From positions 496,001 to 560,000 of the forward strand of contig JAUTDP010000007.1 in assembly GCA_033439795.1 (NCBI GenBank): a DNA stretch of 64,000 bases, given 5' to 3'. The position numbers and the translations under genes are program-made. Shown piece by piece: positions 34,409 to 47,260 of the stretch; the stretch's first letter is position 1, and every line of letters starts with the position of its first letter. The notes below the pieces were generated by a model. It was not told the origin of the DNA and searched no databases. It worked only from the letters and a program-made list of their open reading frames with translations. Source of the DNA: Sordaria brevicollis (taxonomy: Eukaryota; Ascomycota; Sordariomycetes; Sordariales; Sordariaceae).

Positions 34409-37400
34409 TTACGTACGTTTTAGGTACGCCTTCTTCCTCCTATTCGGTCCTTCCTCTTCTTCGTTCTCCTTTTCCTCGTCCTCCTCCTCGTCCTTTTTTT
34501 CCCCTTCCTCCTCCCTTTCCTCCTCCCCTTCCTCCTCTTCGTCCTCCTCCTCGTTTTCTTCCTCCTATTTAATCCTTCCTCCTCCTCGTCTTCCTCTTCG
34601 TTAACTTAATCGTCGGCTTAATTATCTTTCGGTTCGCTAAAGTAGGGTATTATAATAAGTATAATATTAAATAACTATATAATCTATCCGAAGTTCGAAT
34701 TCCGGTCGGATAATTTTGGCATAAATAAATATATAATTAACTTAAACGTTCTTAATATTAAACTTAAAGGAATGAATAAGAAGGCTTTAATTTATATTTA
34801 CTATTTAAATTATAATTTATAATAATTGTATTTTTTATTATTTACGTTTATTTTATTAAATAAAATCTATACGTTAATTAATAAATAATATCCGATTATT
34901 ACGTATAAGCTCTATAATTTCGTTTATTTATATCGGTCGGTTTATAAATTTATTAAACGGTATTATATATAATATATTTCGATCGAACGCCGGAAGGCCG
35001 ATAATATCTTATATAAATTTATTCGGATAATTTATAACGTTAGCGGTAATATTATTAGGATTAACGATACGTATAACGGGAAAACCGGTTAACGGATCCG
35101 GGTTTTTATTACTAATAATATCGACCGACTTTATTATTAAAAATATAAAAATTAGCTTTCCCGAGAATATACCTTTATATAACCTTATTATATTATATTA
35201 ATTATTATATATATTCGTACTATAATATAATTTATTATAGTGGGTTAAATCTTTAATTAGGAATTTTATATAATAACGCCGTAAATATTTAATAATACGT
35301 ACTAAATTCTATATTATACGTAAAAATATATTCTAATCGAGCGTGCTTAATATATAAACAATTAATTGCATTTAATCGGCGGTATATAATAAAATTACCC
35401 TAATAGAATATACGGCGGCGATTAAACCCTTCGATAAAGCTTTATAAATATTAGAATATTAAGCTTTCGGGTTCTATACTATTTATATAATTACGTATTT
35501 ATTTTTAAAAGAAATTCTCTTCTATTAAAATAATTATTAATTATTAAATATAATAATATTATAATCGTATTCCTCTCGGTATATATAACGTAAAAGGGAC
35601 TTAAACCCCTTCGATATTTATTTTTCGCGTACGGAAAAGCTTCGTACCTTATTTACAATTTCGCTAATTCTAATAATAATAATAGGTTCCGTATATTTAT
35701 TATCGCCAATAATAGAAATAACTTTAATTAGATTATTAATATTATTATTAATATTATCGTTTAATATTAAATTAATATCTTCTAATAATATATTAAAAGA
35801 AGCGAATAAAATTAATAATAAAAATATTAAACGCTAAAAACGAATATTTAAAATAAGTTTATTATTATTAAAACCTTTTAATATTAATAAGCGTGCTATT
35901 TATATAATATTTTTGTATTTTAAATAATCCTTTTTTAATTCCGTATAATTTTAACGAATAACGATAAATTTTTATACCCTATATATATAATAAAAGTTAA
36001 TGAATTTATTTAAATAATACATAACGGGATTCGTATAAACGGGGTAAGAAATAGCAATACCAGAATTAAATTCCGAATTATTATATTTCGTATCGATTTA
36101 TATATTAATATAACGTAATTATAAACCGGATTAATACTACGGTATATACCGATAGAAGGATTTAAAATTTTTAATAATATATTATTCTAAGTCGATAAAT
36201 TTAAAATTTAATTATACGTAAATATTTTAATATAATATATTAATATTTTAAAGATAATTTATTTATATTTAATTTTACCGGTTAACGTTTTTATTAACCC
36301 TATTATACTATATCGATAAAATACTTCGATATAATAAAATACGATGTAAATATTTAATTTAACGGCCTATTATATATATTTAATAGCTTTCTAAAAAATT
36401 ATAAAAATACTGATATTAATATTATTAATAATATTCGTAATACTTTCGTTTAGCCGTATAATACTAGTAAATTCTTTAATTATAATAAGTTCGTCGCCTT
36501 CTTCTCTATTAGGATTAGGGGTCGTAAGCTAATTAGGCGTAGGAGAATTTATTAATAACCCTATTTTAGAATTAATAAATATAATATTAGGCGAATTTAT
36601 TATTTAACTAGTATAATATTTTCTAATTATATTAGCGGTATTAATTTTTAATAATAATTTTATAGAATGTACTATAGCGTAATATAATAATTAAAATAAC
36701 CGTCGGTTTATATAATATATTATTTTAATATATTTATATAACCTTTATTCGTCTTCGAATTCGGTATTCAATAAGAAGATATTAATTTTCGTAATAGAGG
36801 TTAATATTAAAATTAATATATTAACTATTTATTTATAATTTTTAATAAAACGTTTAATTTTTTAATTATATAGGGAATTATAAATTTATAATATTATTAT
36901 ATTAAATATAGCCTTTATAACCCGAATGAAATTAACTTTTAAATTAAAGTCCTTAAATTATAACCGAAAAATTATAATTATTAGAACCAATTATCGAATA
37001 TATTTTTATAATATATAATTTAATATTTTAAAAGGTAGTTAAATACGCTACTATCCTAAATAGAACGATATTTACCGTAAAATTCGAACGATTTTAATTA
37101 TAGCTTTCGGCTATAAAGTAGCGTCTTTTAATAATTAATTAATTAAATTCGTTATATTGGCGAATTCTAAATATATAAAATCCGCCGGTCGATTACGTAA
37201 TAAGTTTAAAATTAATATAATATAACGAATAATTAAAGGATTTTAGGATATACTATATAAAATTTAAAATATATTTCTATTACCCTTCTTTCGTATATTA
37301 TTAAATGCGTAATAAAAATATATTATTTCGAAGTAGTTTCGAGGATTAAACGTTTTATTAATATTATTACGTTTATCCGCCGGTATTTTATATTTATAAT

Positions 37401-40400
37401 AATTAAAATAAATTATTAGGCCGAATATCCTACTATTATTATTCTATTAAATTATATTTCCCGTAAATATAATAATTAATATATATAATAAAATTTAATA
37501 AAAAAGTTAATTTTCCAACTATTATTAATAAATTAATATTTATTTTATTTAATTACTATTAATTATAAGGTTATAATTTTTATTTAATACCTTTAATAAT
37601 TTAAAATATTATATAATATTTTCCAAATTAAACCCGTGCGGGCTAAACGTAATAGGAAAGATATTATACTATTTAACGTGTTCGATTCGAAGAAAGGCTA
37701 TTATTTAAATATAATACCCTATAATCGATTTATATATTGAACGGTAAAGCCCGAAACTATTATTATAATCAAATATTAATATAGAGTATATAATACCGTA
37801 TTTTTAACGAATAAAGGTTTTTATTAATTCCTATCGATTAAATTATTAGACTTTAAGTACGCTAAGAACTAATAATATTTTATATACGGTATTAATAATC
37901 TTATTAATATTAAATACTATTCGTCGGATATATAAATAGAGCGCTATAATAAGGTTATTATTAAATTATATATAATTCCTAAATATAAAATCGAATTTAA
38001 TATCAATATACTTACGAATACCGGTTAGGTTAATATATTCTATAGAATCCGAAATTAAAATAAATTCGCTATTAATAGCGTTCGTCTTATTAATTTTATT
38101 AATAATATCGGGATCGAATTTATTAAATTTAATTAAACTATTTACTATAAAAACTCTTAATATAAAAAGAATAATATAACCCCTCTCGATAATTTTAATA
38201 AACGAAATAATAAACTTTTTAGTATTAAAATTTATAAATTTAAAATTATTAATAATCCTTAGAAATTTTAAAAATTTTCGCTAATTTCGGAAAATTCTTT
38301 ATACTTAATTATAATAACTTCGATTAATATTATAATATATTAAGTACGAAAAATACGTATATTCGAATTCTACTATATCGCCCGGGAAAATTAATTCTAA
38401 TTATTATATTTCGCTAATCGTTAAATAATATACGAATTAACTATTTATTATACGAATAGAATTAATTTATTATAAATTATATTAAATTTAATTAGGGTTA
38501 TTAACTAATTAAATTATATTAAAATATATCCTATCCTTTAATCGAAATTATATAAAACGTCGATATAAATCGATTAAATTAATTATATAAAGGTTTTAAG
38601 TAAATTTCTCTCCGGTTATCCTCTTTTTATATTTCCGTAACGATAATAAATTATTAAATTATAAAAGGAGGTCTTTCGTAATACGTATATTAATATATAA
38701 AAAATACTCCTATATATACTATTTAAATATATTTAAACTCTTCGGTATAATATTAACCTTATTATTATTTAAAATACCGAAAATATTACGCTAAGCGGTA
38801 TATTATTATTTCGATATACTATAAATAATATAATACAATCCCTATAATAATTAAAAATCGGATAATTCGGTATCCTTTTTACGTTTAAATTTTATCGATT
38901 CTAACTAATAGAATAAGTATATTAATTCATTCGGATTATATACAATATCTATATTTAATTCTAATAATTTTAATTCGGACCTAAATTCTATATCCTTTAA
39001 ATCGGCTATAGTATTTACTTTATCGGTATAATTATCGAATTGGCTAATATCTTAATAATTTAAAAAATTAAATAAATCTTTATTATTATTATTATGATTA
39101 AATTTATTTACGTAAATAAGAATACTAAACGTAATATAAAATAACCGTTCAGTAAATATTAATTCTTTATCTTCTTTATTTTCTTTATCTTCTTTATCTT
39201 TATTTTCTTCTTTATAAATATTTATATAATTAGACGAAATTTTATATATTATAATATTATCGTTATTATAATCGGCGATTTAATAATTTTATTAATTAAT
39301 ATCCAAATAGAAAAACTTCAATTATAAATATTTAAAGCAATATACAATTAATATATATATTAATATTTCGGCTTCCTATATTATTATATTATCCGAATCC
39401 GTATTATTATTTTAATTATTTTAATCGATATCGGCTTTATTAAATAGGTTAGCCTAATTATAATTATTTTAATTATTATAACTATATAATTACGGCTATT
39501 TAAGAATAGGATATTATTAATAATAAATCGAATTCTCTTCTTAATTATTATTATCGTTTTAATAATTTCTCTTCTTAACCGCCTTAATTCTATGGACTTC
39601 GCGCTTAATAATATCGTATATTGCTTTTCTTCTTAAGAAGGATATATTAATAACGGGGTAATAATTATAATAATTATTTTATAGGGGTTTAATAAATAAA
39701 TTAATTTAAATTCGAAATTATAGCCGAAGGGGGAAGGGAAGGAAGAGAGGTCGAAATTAAATTTAATTAAAATCGAATCGTCGTAAGAAATATCCCCAAT
39801 AGAGAATTATAATTATAATATAATATTAATACATTTAATTAAAAACGGGCTAGAATTAAATATATTATAACGATAAAGATAATTAATATATTAATAATAA
39901 TATATAATTTAATAATTCGAATATAACGATTTATATTAATCGATTATTATTAATAATTAATAATAAAACGCAGTAGTCTAGAGTAGAAAAGGCCGTATAA
40001 ATTCGAATTTGAATTAAATTATTGAATAAATTATTTAATAATAGTATTATAAATAAATAGAAGTTAGGAGAGCCGAATTATTATAATAGTCGCGGTTAAA
40101 TTCGAAATTAACCGATATTATTTATAATTCTTTTTACCGCTATAATTATAATAGCTAGGCAATAATTCACTTTATTACTACTATTATAATTTATAATATT
40201 CTAAAAAGTATAATTTTTAATATTATAACTTAATTTTAATTCCCCTACGGTCGGTCCGAACGAAACGCTATAACGGACCGGATATTAAAATTAAAAAATT
40301 TTATTACAATAGATAAAAAACGATTATTTAATAAATATTTATATTTTAATTACTTTTAGAAAGAATTTAAAATAAATTATAAATTTATACGAAAATACCC

Positions 40401-41300
40401 TATTAATAAAATAATTATATTTAAGAAACTCCGTCTACTTAATTATTATTTAAACGTTATTATACAATTCGATAGGACTATAAAGTACGCTAATAATAAT
40501 AAAATAAAATTTAAATTAATTATTATACGTACTAAATCAAAAAGCAATTTAATATTATAACGAACGATAAAACGTAATAAAGAAAGAATCGCCTTACTTT
40601 AATTATTATTAATATATCTACCGTAAATTAGCCCCGTATTATATTAAAAGCACGATAAATTATAATAAATCGTATAATTTAATCTAATTAACCCTAAACT
40701 AATTAATTATTTATTAATACTTTTCGCTATCTGTATATAATTTTTATAGGATATAATTATAATAAATAATATCCAAAAAAAGTTCTAAAAACGAATGAAA
40801 ATTAATTATAAATATATAACGTTAATAAACCAATTATATTAAATATAAATAAAGAATATTAAAATATTATTAAATATAATTAACCTATTAAATTTTCTAC
40901 CTTAAATACCGAATTATATAAAATACTAACGTAATACGAAATACGAAATACGAAATAACGGATAAAATACGAAATAATAAACGGAAGACCTAGAAAGATT
41001 CGAAATAATTATAATTAATAGCGTAATTTAATAACAGTAAAGGGGGAAGGGCGGTCGGCTTTTATCTTTATTAAAATATAGAGAAAATATTTAAATTAAT
41101 AAATAATTAACTAATAAAAATAAAAATTAATTTATAATTAAAATTTACCTAAATTAATATCGATATTTACTTACGTCTTCGGAGCGTTCATTTTATTATA
41201 GCCCGTCTTTTTAAATATTTTATAAAAATAAGCCGGTATTATTTCCTCGAACTCTATTAAAATATAAGTAAAATTCTTTAAATAAGGTTTGAATTAATTA
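34409..41300 (-). pseudogene. Decayed large transposase gene, possibly Tnp2/Plavaka-like
   Basis: Minus-strand text is legible through RIP stops. At 37,622-37,790 it reads FGLYRSIYKSI, GYYI, then YNIFPITFSPHGFNLEN. From memory this resembles the FGLYRNMYRSL...FPLTLGPHG segment of large fungal transposases of the Tnp2/Plavaka/KDZ group. Near 36,480-36,780 it reads FEDE*RLYKYIK and then REEGDELI. The frame ends with an acidic Glu/Asp tail (34,420-34,620) and a stop near 34,409. Assignment to family is tentative; destruction by RIP is clear. Confidence 0.4.
34420..34620. repeat. C/T-rich low-complexity tract
   Basis: About 200 bases of CTTCCTCCT-type sequence on the plus strand. On the minus strand it encodes runs of Glu, Asp and Lys, so it is best read as the acidic tail of the decayed transposase. 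It kept its C content while its surroundings lost theirs; it has few CpA steps, the context RIP prefers. Confidence 0.6.
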
Positions 41301-41392
41301 TTAATATTAAATTTATATTTCTATTTAAATATATTATTATAAAATTTTTAAAGAACCCTTCTTTCCTTAAACCCCGTATCCTTAGGGTTTAT

Positions 41393-41409
41393 TTGAAGCT
41401 CCGCTTCAA
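41393..41409. repeat. Palindrome TTGAAGC-tcc-GCTTCAA, left copy
   Basis: Perfect 7-bp stem. The same palindrome recurs at 45,923-45,939, on the far side of the nested element, in the inverted frame. The pair may mark the ends of an outer insertion. Confidence 0.6.
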
Positions 41410-41638
41410 CATTTTGAGAAGTGTTGAAAAAACACGGAGCAAAGCGTTGAGCGTAGCTTCTTCTATAATGAGACCATACCCCTGCGTCGATCCCTAAAAT
41501 CTTCCCGAGGTTTCTCGACCTGCAATTGGTTGAAAAAAATTTCTCGAGTTGGAATTGGCTGGATTAGACCCCCTATCCCTGTCTGCCAAGCTCGCTTAGG
41601 GCTTGGCATTTGAAAGTGGGTCCTATTAAGACAAAGTA

Positions 41639-41897
41639 GGTACCAAAATGATGAGTAAGCCGAGACGAGTAGTTTGGTACTACTCACGTGACCGTAGCTA
41701 GCCCGCCGGCCGAGAAAAACGGCATTGAAAAAATCTGACGGATATATAGAAAAAAGATCTAAAAAGCTTATCGATAAGGATGGAAAAAATGGGTATCAAA
41801 ATGATGAGTAAGTTAAGGCGAGTAGTTTGGTACTACTCACGTGACCGTAGCTAGCCTGCCGGCTGAGAAAAACGGCTTTGAAAAAATCTAACGGATA
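41639..41897. repeat. Diverged direct repeat, period 153 bp
   Basis: Copies at about 41,639-41,745 and 41,792-41,897 share roughly 105 bases, with differences mainly transitions. Each contains the hairpin GAGTAGT-ttggt-ACTACTC followed by CACGTGACCGTAGCTAGC (hairpins at 41,667-41,685 and 41,820-41,838). Confidence 0.8.
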
Positions 41898-41912
41898 GGT
41901 ATATAATAAAAA

Positions 41913-42029
41913 AAAAAGATTTTATTTTCTAAATAAAACGTCGTAGCTAACCTAGCAAATGTACAGTTACAATATATACCCTTGAGCGTTCGGTTCGATT
42001 CCCGGCCAAAGTAAAAATAAAATCTTTTT
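41913..42029. repeat. 16-bp perfect inverted repeat enclosing a tRNA-like segment
   Basis: AAAAAGATTTTATTTT (41,913-41,928) is inverted at 42,014-42,029. Between them lies a box-A-like TAGCTAACCTAGC and a perfect pol III box B, GGTTCGATTCC, at 41,992-42,002. A complete cloverleaf does not form, so it may be a decayed tRNA or tRNA-derived element. Confidence 0.5.
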
Positions 42030-42061
42030 AATAAAATTTAAATAGTAAATAAAAAAGAGCG

Positions 42062-42152
42062 ACTCTAACGGGCCCGTTATATTTCTCTATCTGGCCCGTT
42101 ACCCACTTTTTTCTCCCATACATAACCCGAACCCTGGCATTCAATCATAGTC
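42062..42152 (+). repeat. Left terminal inverted repeat of the MULE
   Basis: 91 bp beginning ACTCTAACGGGCCCGT, itself palindromic at its tip. It matches the reverse complement of 45,571-45,661 at 89 of 91 positions by my count. Confidence 0.92.
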
Positions 42153-43939
42153 TCCATATATTCTTTTATAAATTTCAATCCAGAATCTGGGCATTATATT
42201 ATTTCAAAGTTTAATTATACTAAGGTAATATAGACTCTAAATTGCAGCCCAGACTATAGCGCATACACCACCCGACACATTTTTTATAGGGTATTTCTAC
42301 AGCGGGTTTATAGGGCATTTAGCGCTACGGTCGTACTTTTATACGTTGCAATTAATTAAAGTCGTTCGATTAAAATTATTACTCAATCGAATTTAATAGA
42401 ACTTAATATACTAATTTATATTAATTTATATATTATTATTCTTATTTATATAATCGACGTTTTTAATTACTATTAATATACTTCCTAGAATTTCTTTACG
42501 CTAACGTAATATTAAATAGCACCGCTCCTCTTCTACTACCTCTATTACTTTTACTACTTCTACTCTATATTAATATACTTCCCCTTACCCTTCTTCCTTC
42601 TTTAGGTTTATTTTTATTATTAAGTGGGCGGCCCTTCTTTTTAAATTATAAAACTAAAGGCTAGGAGCGATTAGTAATATCCTTTACCTCTAAATTGACG
42701 CCTTCTTAAGTAAACGCGTTACGTTATATAAACGGCGTTATATATATCGAAGGAGTAGGGTTTTAATTTCGGGTAGGGCCGTAGCCCCGGTTAGGTTAGA
42801 ATCCTCTACGAATAGGTTAGAAGGGAGGCCGTCCTCGAGGTTATAATATTATAGTTAGCGTAATAGAAGGAGGAGGAATTTGGGTAATAATTGGCGTAAT
42901 TAATTAGGGAATTGGAATTAAACTTTATATATTAATGGGGGTAATTAATTAAAGTATTCGAAGTTTAGTAGTAAATAATTAATTATTATAAGGACGATTG
43001 CGTAAATTTTCAATGCGGTTAAAGTTATAATATCGTAGATATTTATCTTTATTTTTTAACCCCCTTTCGAATTATTAATAAGGGTGGAAATCCTACTTTA
43101 TAAATTTTAACGACGGTAGTTTGGTAATTATATTAGGTAATAAAGAATGCGAATAAAATAAATTAAATTACTTAATAAATTTATTAATATATAATTTTAG
43201 TAAATTAAGTATTAGTTTACGTATTATAAATATAATATTAAGAATAATATAATATTAATTAGTAATTAAATTAAAAATTCTTTAATATATTTAATTTATT
43301 AAATCTTTTAACTATAGTATATTAAAATATTTATATTAAATACAGCGTATTTCTTTATTTATTTTTTCTTCGATTCGGCGCTTTATTATATAAAGGAGAT
43401 TAAAACTTTAAGTAACGGTTATAACGATAAAATTACTACCTATATGTAAAAAGATAATTAATTTATTGTAAAATATACGGGTAGGAATATAGCTAAATAT
43501 AATTGAATATAAATACGTACCGCTAATTATAAAATTCTTCAAATTATAATTTATTAATTTAATTGGGGAAGTAGTGCGATAATTAAAATTGAGCTTCTCG
43601 TTAATAAAATAAATAACCTATTACTCTTTAATAGGTATATACATTTCTTCGAGGTATATAATAATAGTAGTTTATTACGTAAAGAAGCTCTTTAACCTCT
43701 ACCAAGCAGTATTAAAAGCTTCTTCTATATAAGCGTAATATACGTATTTCTAAAGGTTATAAAGACTAGACCGTAAATATTTTATAGTATTAAGGAAAGC
43801 GCCTAATTGAACTATACCGTTTACTAACTTATTTATCTATATAATTATATTTTAATTTTCTTTATTAAGCTTTTATAAAATCGTTATAATATTGGGTATA
43901 TTACTAAACGGCTAATATAGTTAAATTAACTCGGTTGGC

Positions 43940-44330
43940 TACGTTACTCGTTATATTAATACCAATAAATTTTGTTATATAGACTTAATAATTGAAGCGG
44001 TATAAATATTATTAACTTGGGCGGTTATTTATTTATCCTATTTGCGTTTAATATATAATATTACGTTCTTATTAATATAAAATATATATAATTATAATTT
44101 TACTTCTAGGTAGACTTTATTAATAGCTATTTTTATTACTCTATTGAAATTTATAATAGTAATTTTAGGCTTCGCGGCGTTAATAGCTTTACAACGAACG
44201 TTAACCTTTTCTATTAACTAATTAAATCCCTTTTATTTTTCGTTATTAACGAAATTAAAATTGTAATTAAATACTTTACCCATATTAATTATACCGATTA
44301 TTTAGAAGAATACGAGTCCTTTATTATTAA
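43940..44330 (-). pseudogene. MULE transposase core, decayed
   Basis: Best-preserved part of the transposase: beta strand with GKVFNYNF, catalytic-acid strand (Asp read as Asn after C-to-T changes) and the C/H-x-x-H-like helix ahead of KNV. Many stops; non-functional. Confidence 0.7.
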
Positions 44331-45570
44331 TTTTGTACGTATTATTATATATTTATATTATAAAGAATTAGCGCTATATTTCTTCTCCCTATAGATTATT
44401 CTAAAAAAGAATAATTAATTTATTTTAATCGTCGATATTATTATTAATATTTACCTAATTAACGTTAAAGTAGACCCCCTTCTCTATAAGGAGTTTTATA
44501 ATAAATTAGAAGGTATTATATCCTTTATTATATTCTCTTTTTAATATATAACGAAGGTTCTCGAATTGCCTAGTCGTAAAATAGAGGTTTAGAAAGGTAT
44601 TGCGAATTTTATCCGTAATATTATAATTATATATAGTCGGACAGTAGAAGTATTATACGACGAAAGTTTTATATTCTATTTTAAATGCTGTATATACTTA
44701 TAAATTTTTATTAGGAGTATAAGTATACTTTTTATAGTTACTTCGGAGTTTAAAAGCCTACTTCCTATCGGTTATTTTTAATGCCTTAATAATACTTTTT
44801 TAAATATATCCCCTTTTATAAATCGAAGTTCGTCGATTATATACGTTGGATTTGCGTATTTTATTAATAAAGTATTCAAAATTTATTCGAATAAAATTAA
44901 AGTTAAGTATAGGATTAGTACGCTTTTTTTTAATAATTTAATAATTTTATACTCTAGCTTATTTTTTAATTACGTTAGTAATTTCTTCGAGGGTATTATA
45001 TTTAATTGTAAATATAGGATCGATAAATTTATTTTTATTTTCGCTATTATAAATATCCTCTTTAATATCGTTAAGGTTTTTAATATTAATATTTTTATTA
45101 TTATCGGTATTTATAGGTTGGGTTGGAATCTTTTATTAGGTAGAGGTAAGTTCGAATTCGATTAGGGGGGTGTTTATTGCGGTCGTATTGGGGGCGGGGT
45201 TATTTACGTTACGGTTGTAATTAGCCGTCGGCTATTGGGTCGCCGCATTTATTATCTATATTACGATTAATTGGGGAAATGTATTGAAATATAATATATT
45301 ATCTCGTACTACGATAAAAATGCCGGCGCTTTATTTATTCGATAATGCGACGTATTGGTATTAATATATTAATGGATTAAATATAGTGGTGATGGGTGCG
45401 ATGGTGGTTTAAGGGAGGAAGTAATACGATAAGGTATACTAAAATGTTGAAGTGGCTAATTTGGGTGTTAAAACTAGGGTGGCTAGTGTAGTACGACTGT
45501 AGGGGTCTGAATATATAATGGGTTGAAATTTGGGAGCTTAGCGGGCGCGGTATAACTTAGAATAACCGGC

Positions 45571-45661
45571 GACTATGATTGAATGCCAGGGTTCGGGTTA
45601 TGTATGGGAGAAAAAAGTGGGTAACGGGCCAGATAGAGAAACATGACGGGCCCGTTAGAGT
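45571..45661 (-). repeat. Right terminal inverted repeat of the MULE
   Basis: Inverted match of the left terminus; the two differences are C/T and G/A. Confidence 0.92.
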
Positions 45662-45667
45662 TCCTCA

Positions 45668-45900
45668 TAAAAAAATAATAAATAAATAAATAGTAATAAA
45701 AAAATTAGTATTAAATAAATAAATAGTATTAAATAAATAAATAGTATTAAAAAAATAAATAGTAATAATTAAATAAATAATAATAAATAAATAAATAGTA
45801 ATAGTAAATAAACAATAATAATAAAAAAATAAATAAATAAATAAATAATAATAATAAATAAATAAATAATAAATTGAATTAAATTAAAATAAATTAAATT
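45668..45900. repeat. AT-only microsatellite-like tract
   Basis: About 230 bases built from TAAA, TAA and AAATAGTA units immediately outside the right MULE terminus. Confidence 0.8.
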
Positions 45901-45922
45901 GGAGTATACTTCAAGACCTTCG

Positions 45923-46020
45923 TTGAAGCGGAGCTTCAAGTAGAATTCTGCCCCTTTAGAGTACGGGTGTAAAATTTGCCGCAGGCAAATTTTGCGGGGG
46001 TACGGGGGCGGCAGCCCTCG
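45923..46020. repeat. Cluster of three hairpins
   Basis: TTGAAGC-gga-GCTTCAA at 45,923-45,939, a perfect 10-bp stem AAAATTTGCC-gca-GGCAAATTTT at 45,971-45,993, and CGGGGGC-ggca-GCCCTCG at 46,003-46,020 with one mismatch. GC content is high and RIP absent, although AT-rich decayed sequence follows directly. Confidence 0.65.
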
Positions 46021-46029
46021 TATTAAAAT

Positions 46030-47227
46030 ATTTAATCTATTCGGTAAATTTCGTGTATATATATAAAACCGTTTAATATACTATATTTTTAAATATTTTT
46101 ATTATTTTATATTAATTAAATCCAACCCTAAATTTTAATTTCAAAGGTTAAATTAACGTTCGATATAATATTAACCGAATTTATAGGATATAGTATAATT
46201 AATACGGTTATTTATATACGTTTATACTTTAAAAAAATTTTCGGGGGCCTAAATAGTATCGGTTATTTCCCAGAATTATTCCAAGTTCAATTTTATAACC
46301 TAAAGGTCGAAAATATTTATAAAGCGTTTATCCTTAATATAATTAAATAAAAATACCTAAAAGTAATTTATTATATTAATTCCGAAAAAACTATTTAAAA
46401 TAAAACGAAAAGAAATAATAATTAACTTTTATATAATTAATAATTTAATACTTTTCGGACTTCTAAATAATTATTAAAATTAATTAAGTATTTTCGTAAA
46501 TAAAATTAAAAGGGCTAGTACCCTTACTATAAATATATTCAATATTCTATATATATAAATTTATTAATAAAAAATATAAATACTATTATAAATTTAAATA
46601 ATGAACCTCCTTCTTATTTTTCTTAACGTACTTATAATATAAAAAGATCTATTAAGCTACAATATATTTAATAAACTTATCCCGGTTACGTATTTCGTCT
46701 ATTACTTCCTAAATAATATTATCGGATATATTATTATCGAAATCTTTATAACTTAAGAATTTTACCCGGCGCTTTTAAAATTACTATTGCGAAATAAATT
46801 CCATTAAAACGGATTTATACTTATTCTATATAATAATTATATTTAATTAATTATATATTATTAATATTTAATAATAATTTACCCGGGTATATATACAAAT
46901 AATCGCGTTTTTTAATATAGGGTTAATCGGAAGCTCTTCGTCCGAAGTAAATTCTATTTTATTTTAACCTTTTATCTAATCCTTTTCCTTTATCCGCTCT
47001 TCAATTTCTTTTTTCTTTTTATCCCTTTTCTTCTCCTTCTCCTTTTCTAATTCCTTATTTTCCATTTTCTTTATCTTCCTTTCCTTCTCTCTCTCCTTCT
47101 CCTTTTTCTTCTTCTTCTTTTCCTTTTTTTTTTACTCGGCGGCAATAACGGCGGCGGCGGCGGCGGTTAAAGGGGTAAAGGAGGAAGAAAGGACGGGGGT
47201 AATAATAATAATAATAATAAATAGGGG

Positions 47228-47260
<33 letters not shown>

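Larger units (their letters stand above)
41410..42061. other. RIP-free island inside the AT-rich block
   Basis: About 650 bases of near-normal composition between two strongly RIP-mutated stretches. It contains a diverged tandem pair with hairpins and a tRNA-like segment. No protein is supported. Confidence 0.6.
42062..45661 (-). mobile_element. Mutator-like element (MULE) inactivated by RIP
   Basis: A 3.6-kb element with 91-bp terminal inverted repeats, identical except for two transitions. The interior is severely RIP-mutated. On the minus strand around 43,940-44,330 a MULE/FAR1-type transposase core is legible. It runs through GIINMGKVFNYNFNFV and a decayed catalytic strand ITIINFNRVI (from a D.D type) to LYIFYINKNV, from the family's LC.WHINKNV motif. 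No perfect 9-bp target duplication was found; GAGCGACTC against GAGTTCCTC is a weak candidate if the element starts at TAACGGG. Confidence 0.8.

Noticed and set aside
34409..41300. Reading the left part of the large RIP block as a LINE or gypsy retroelement
   Set aside because: No reverse-transcriptase, integrase or RNase H traces could be read on the coding-like strand, and no LTR pair flanks the block.
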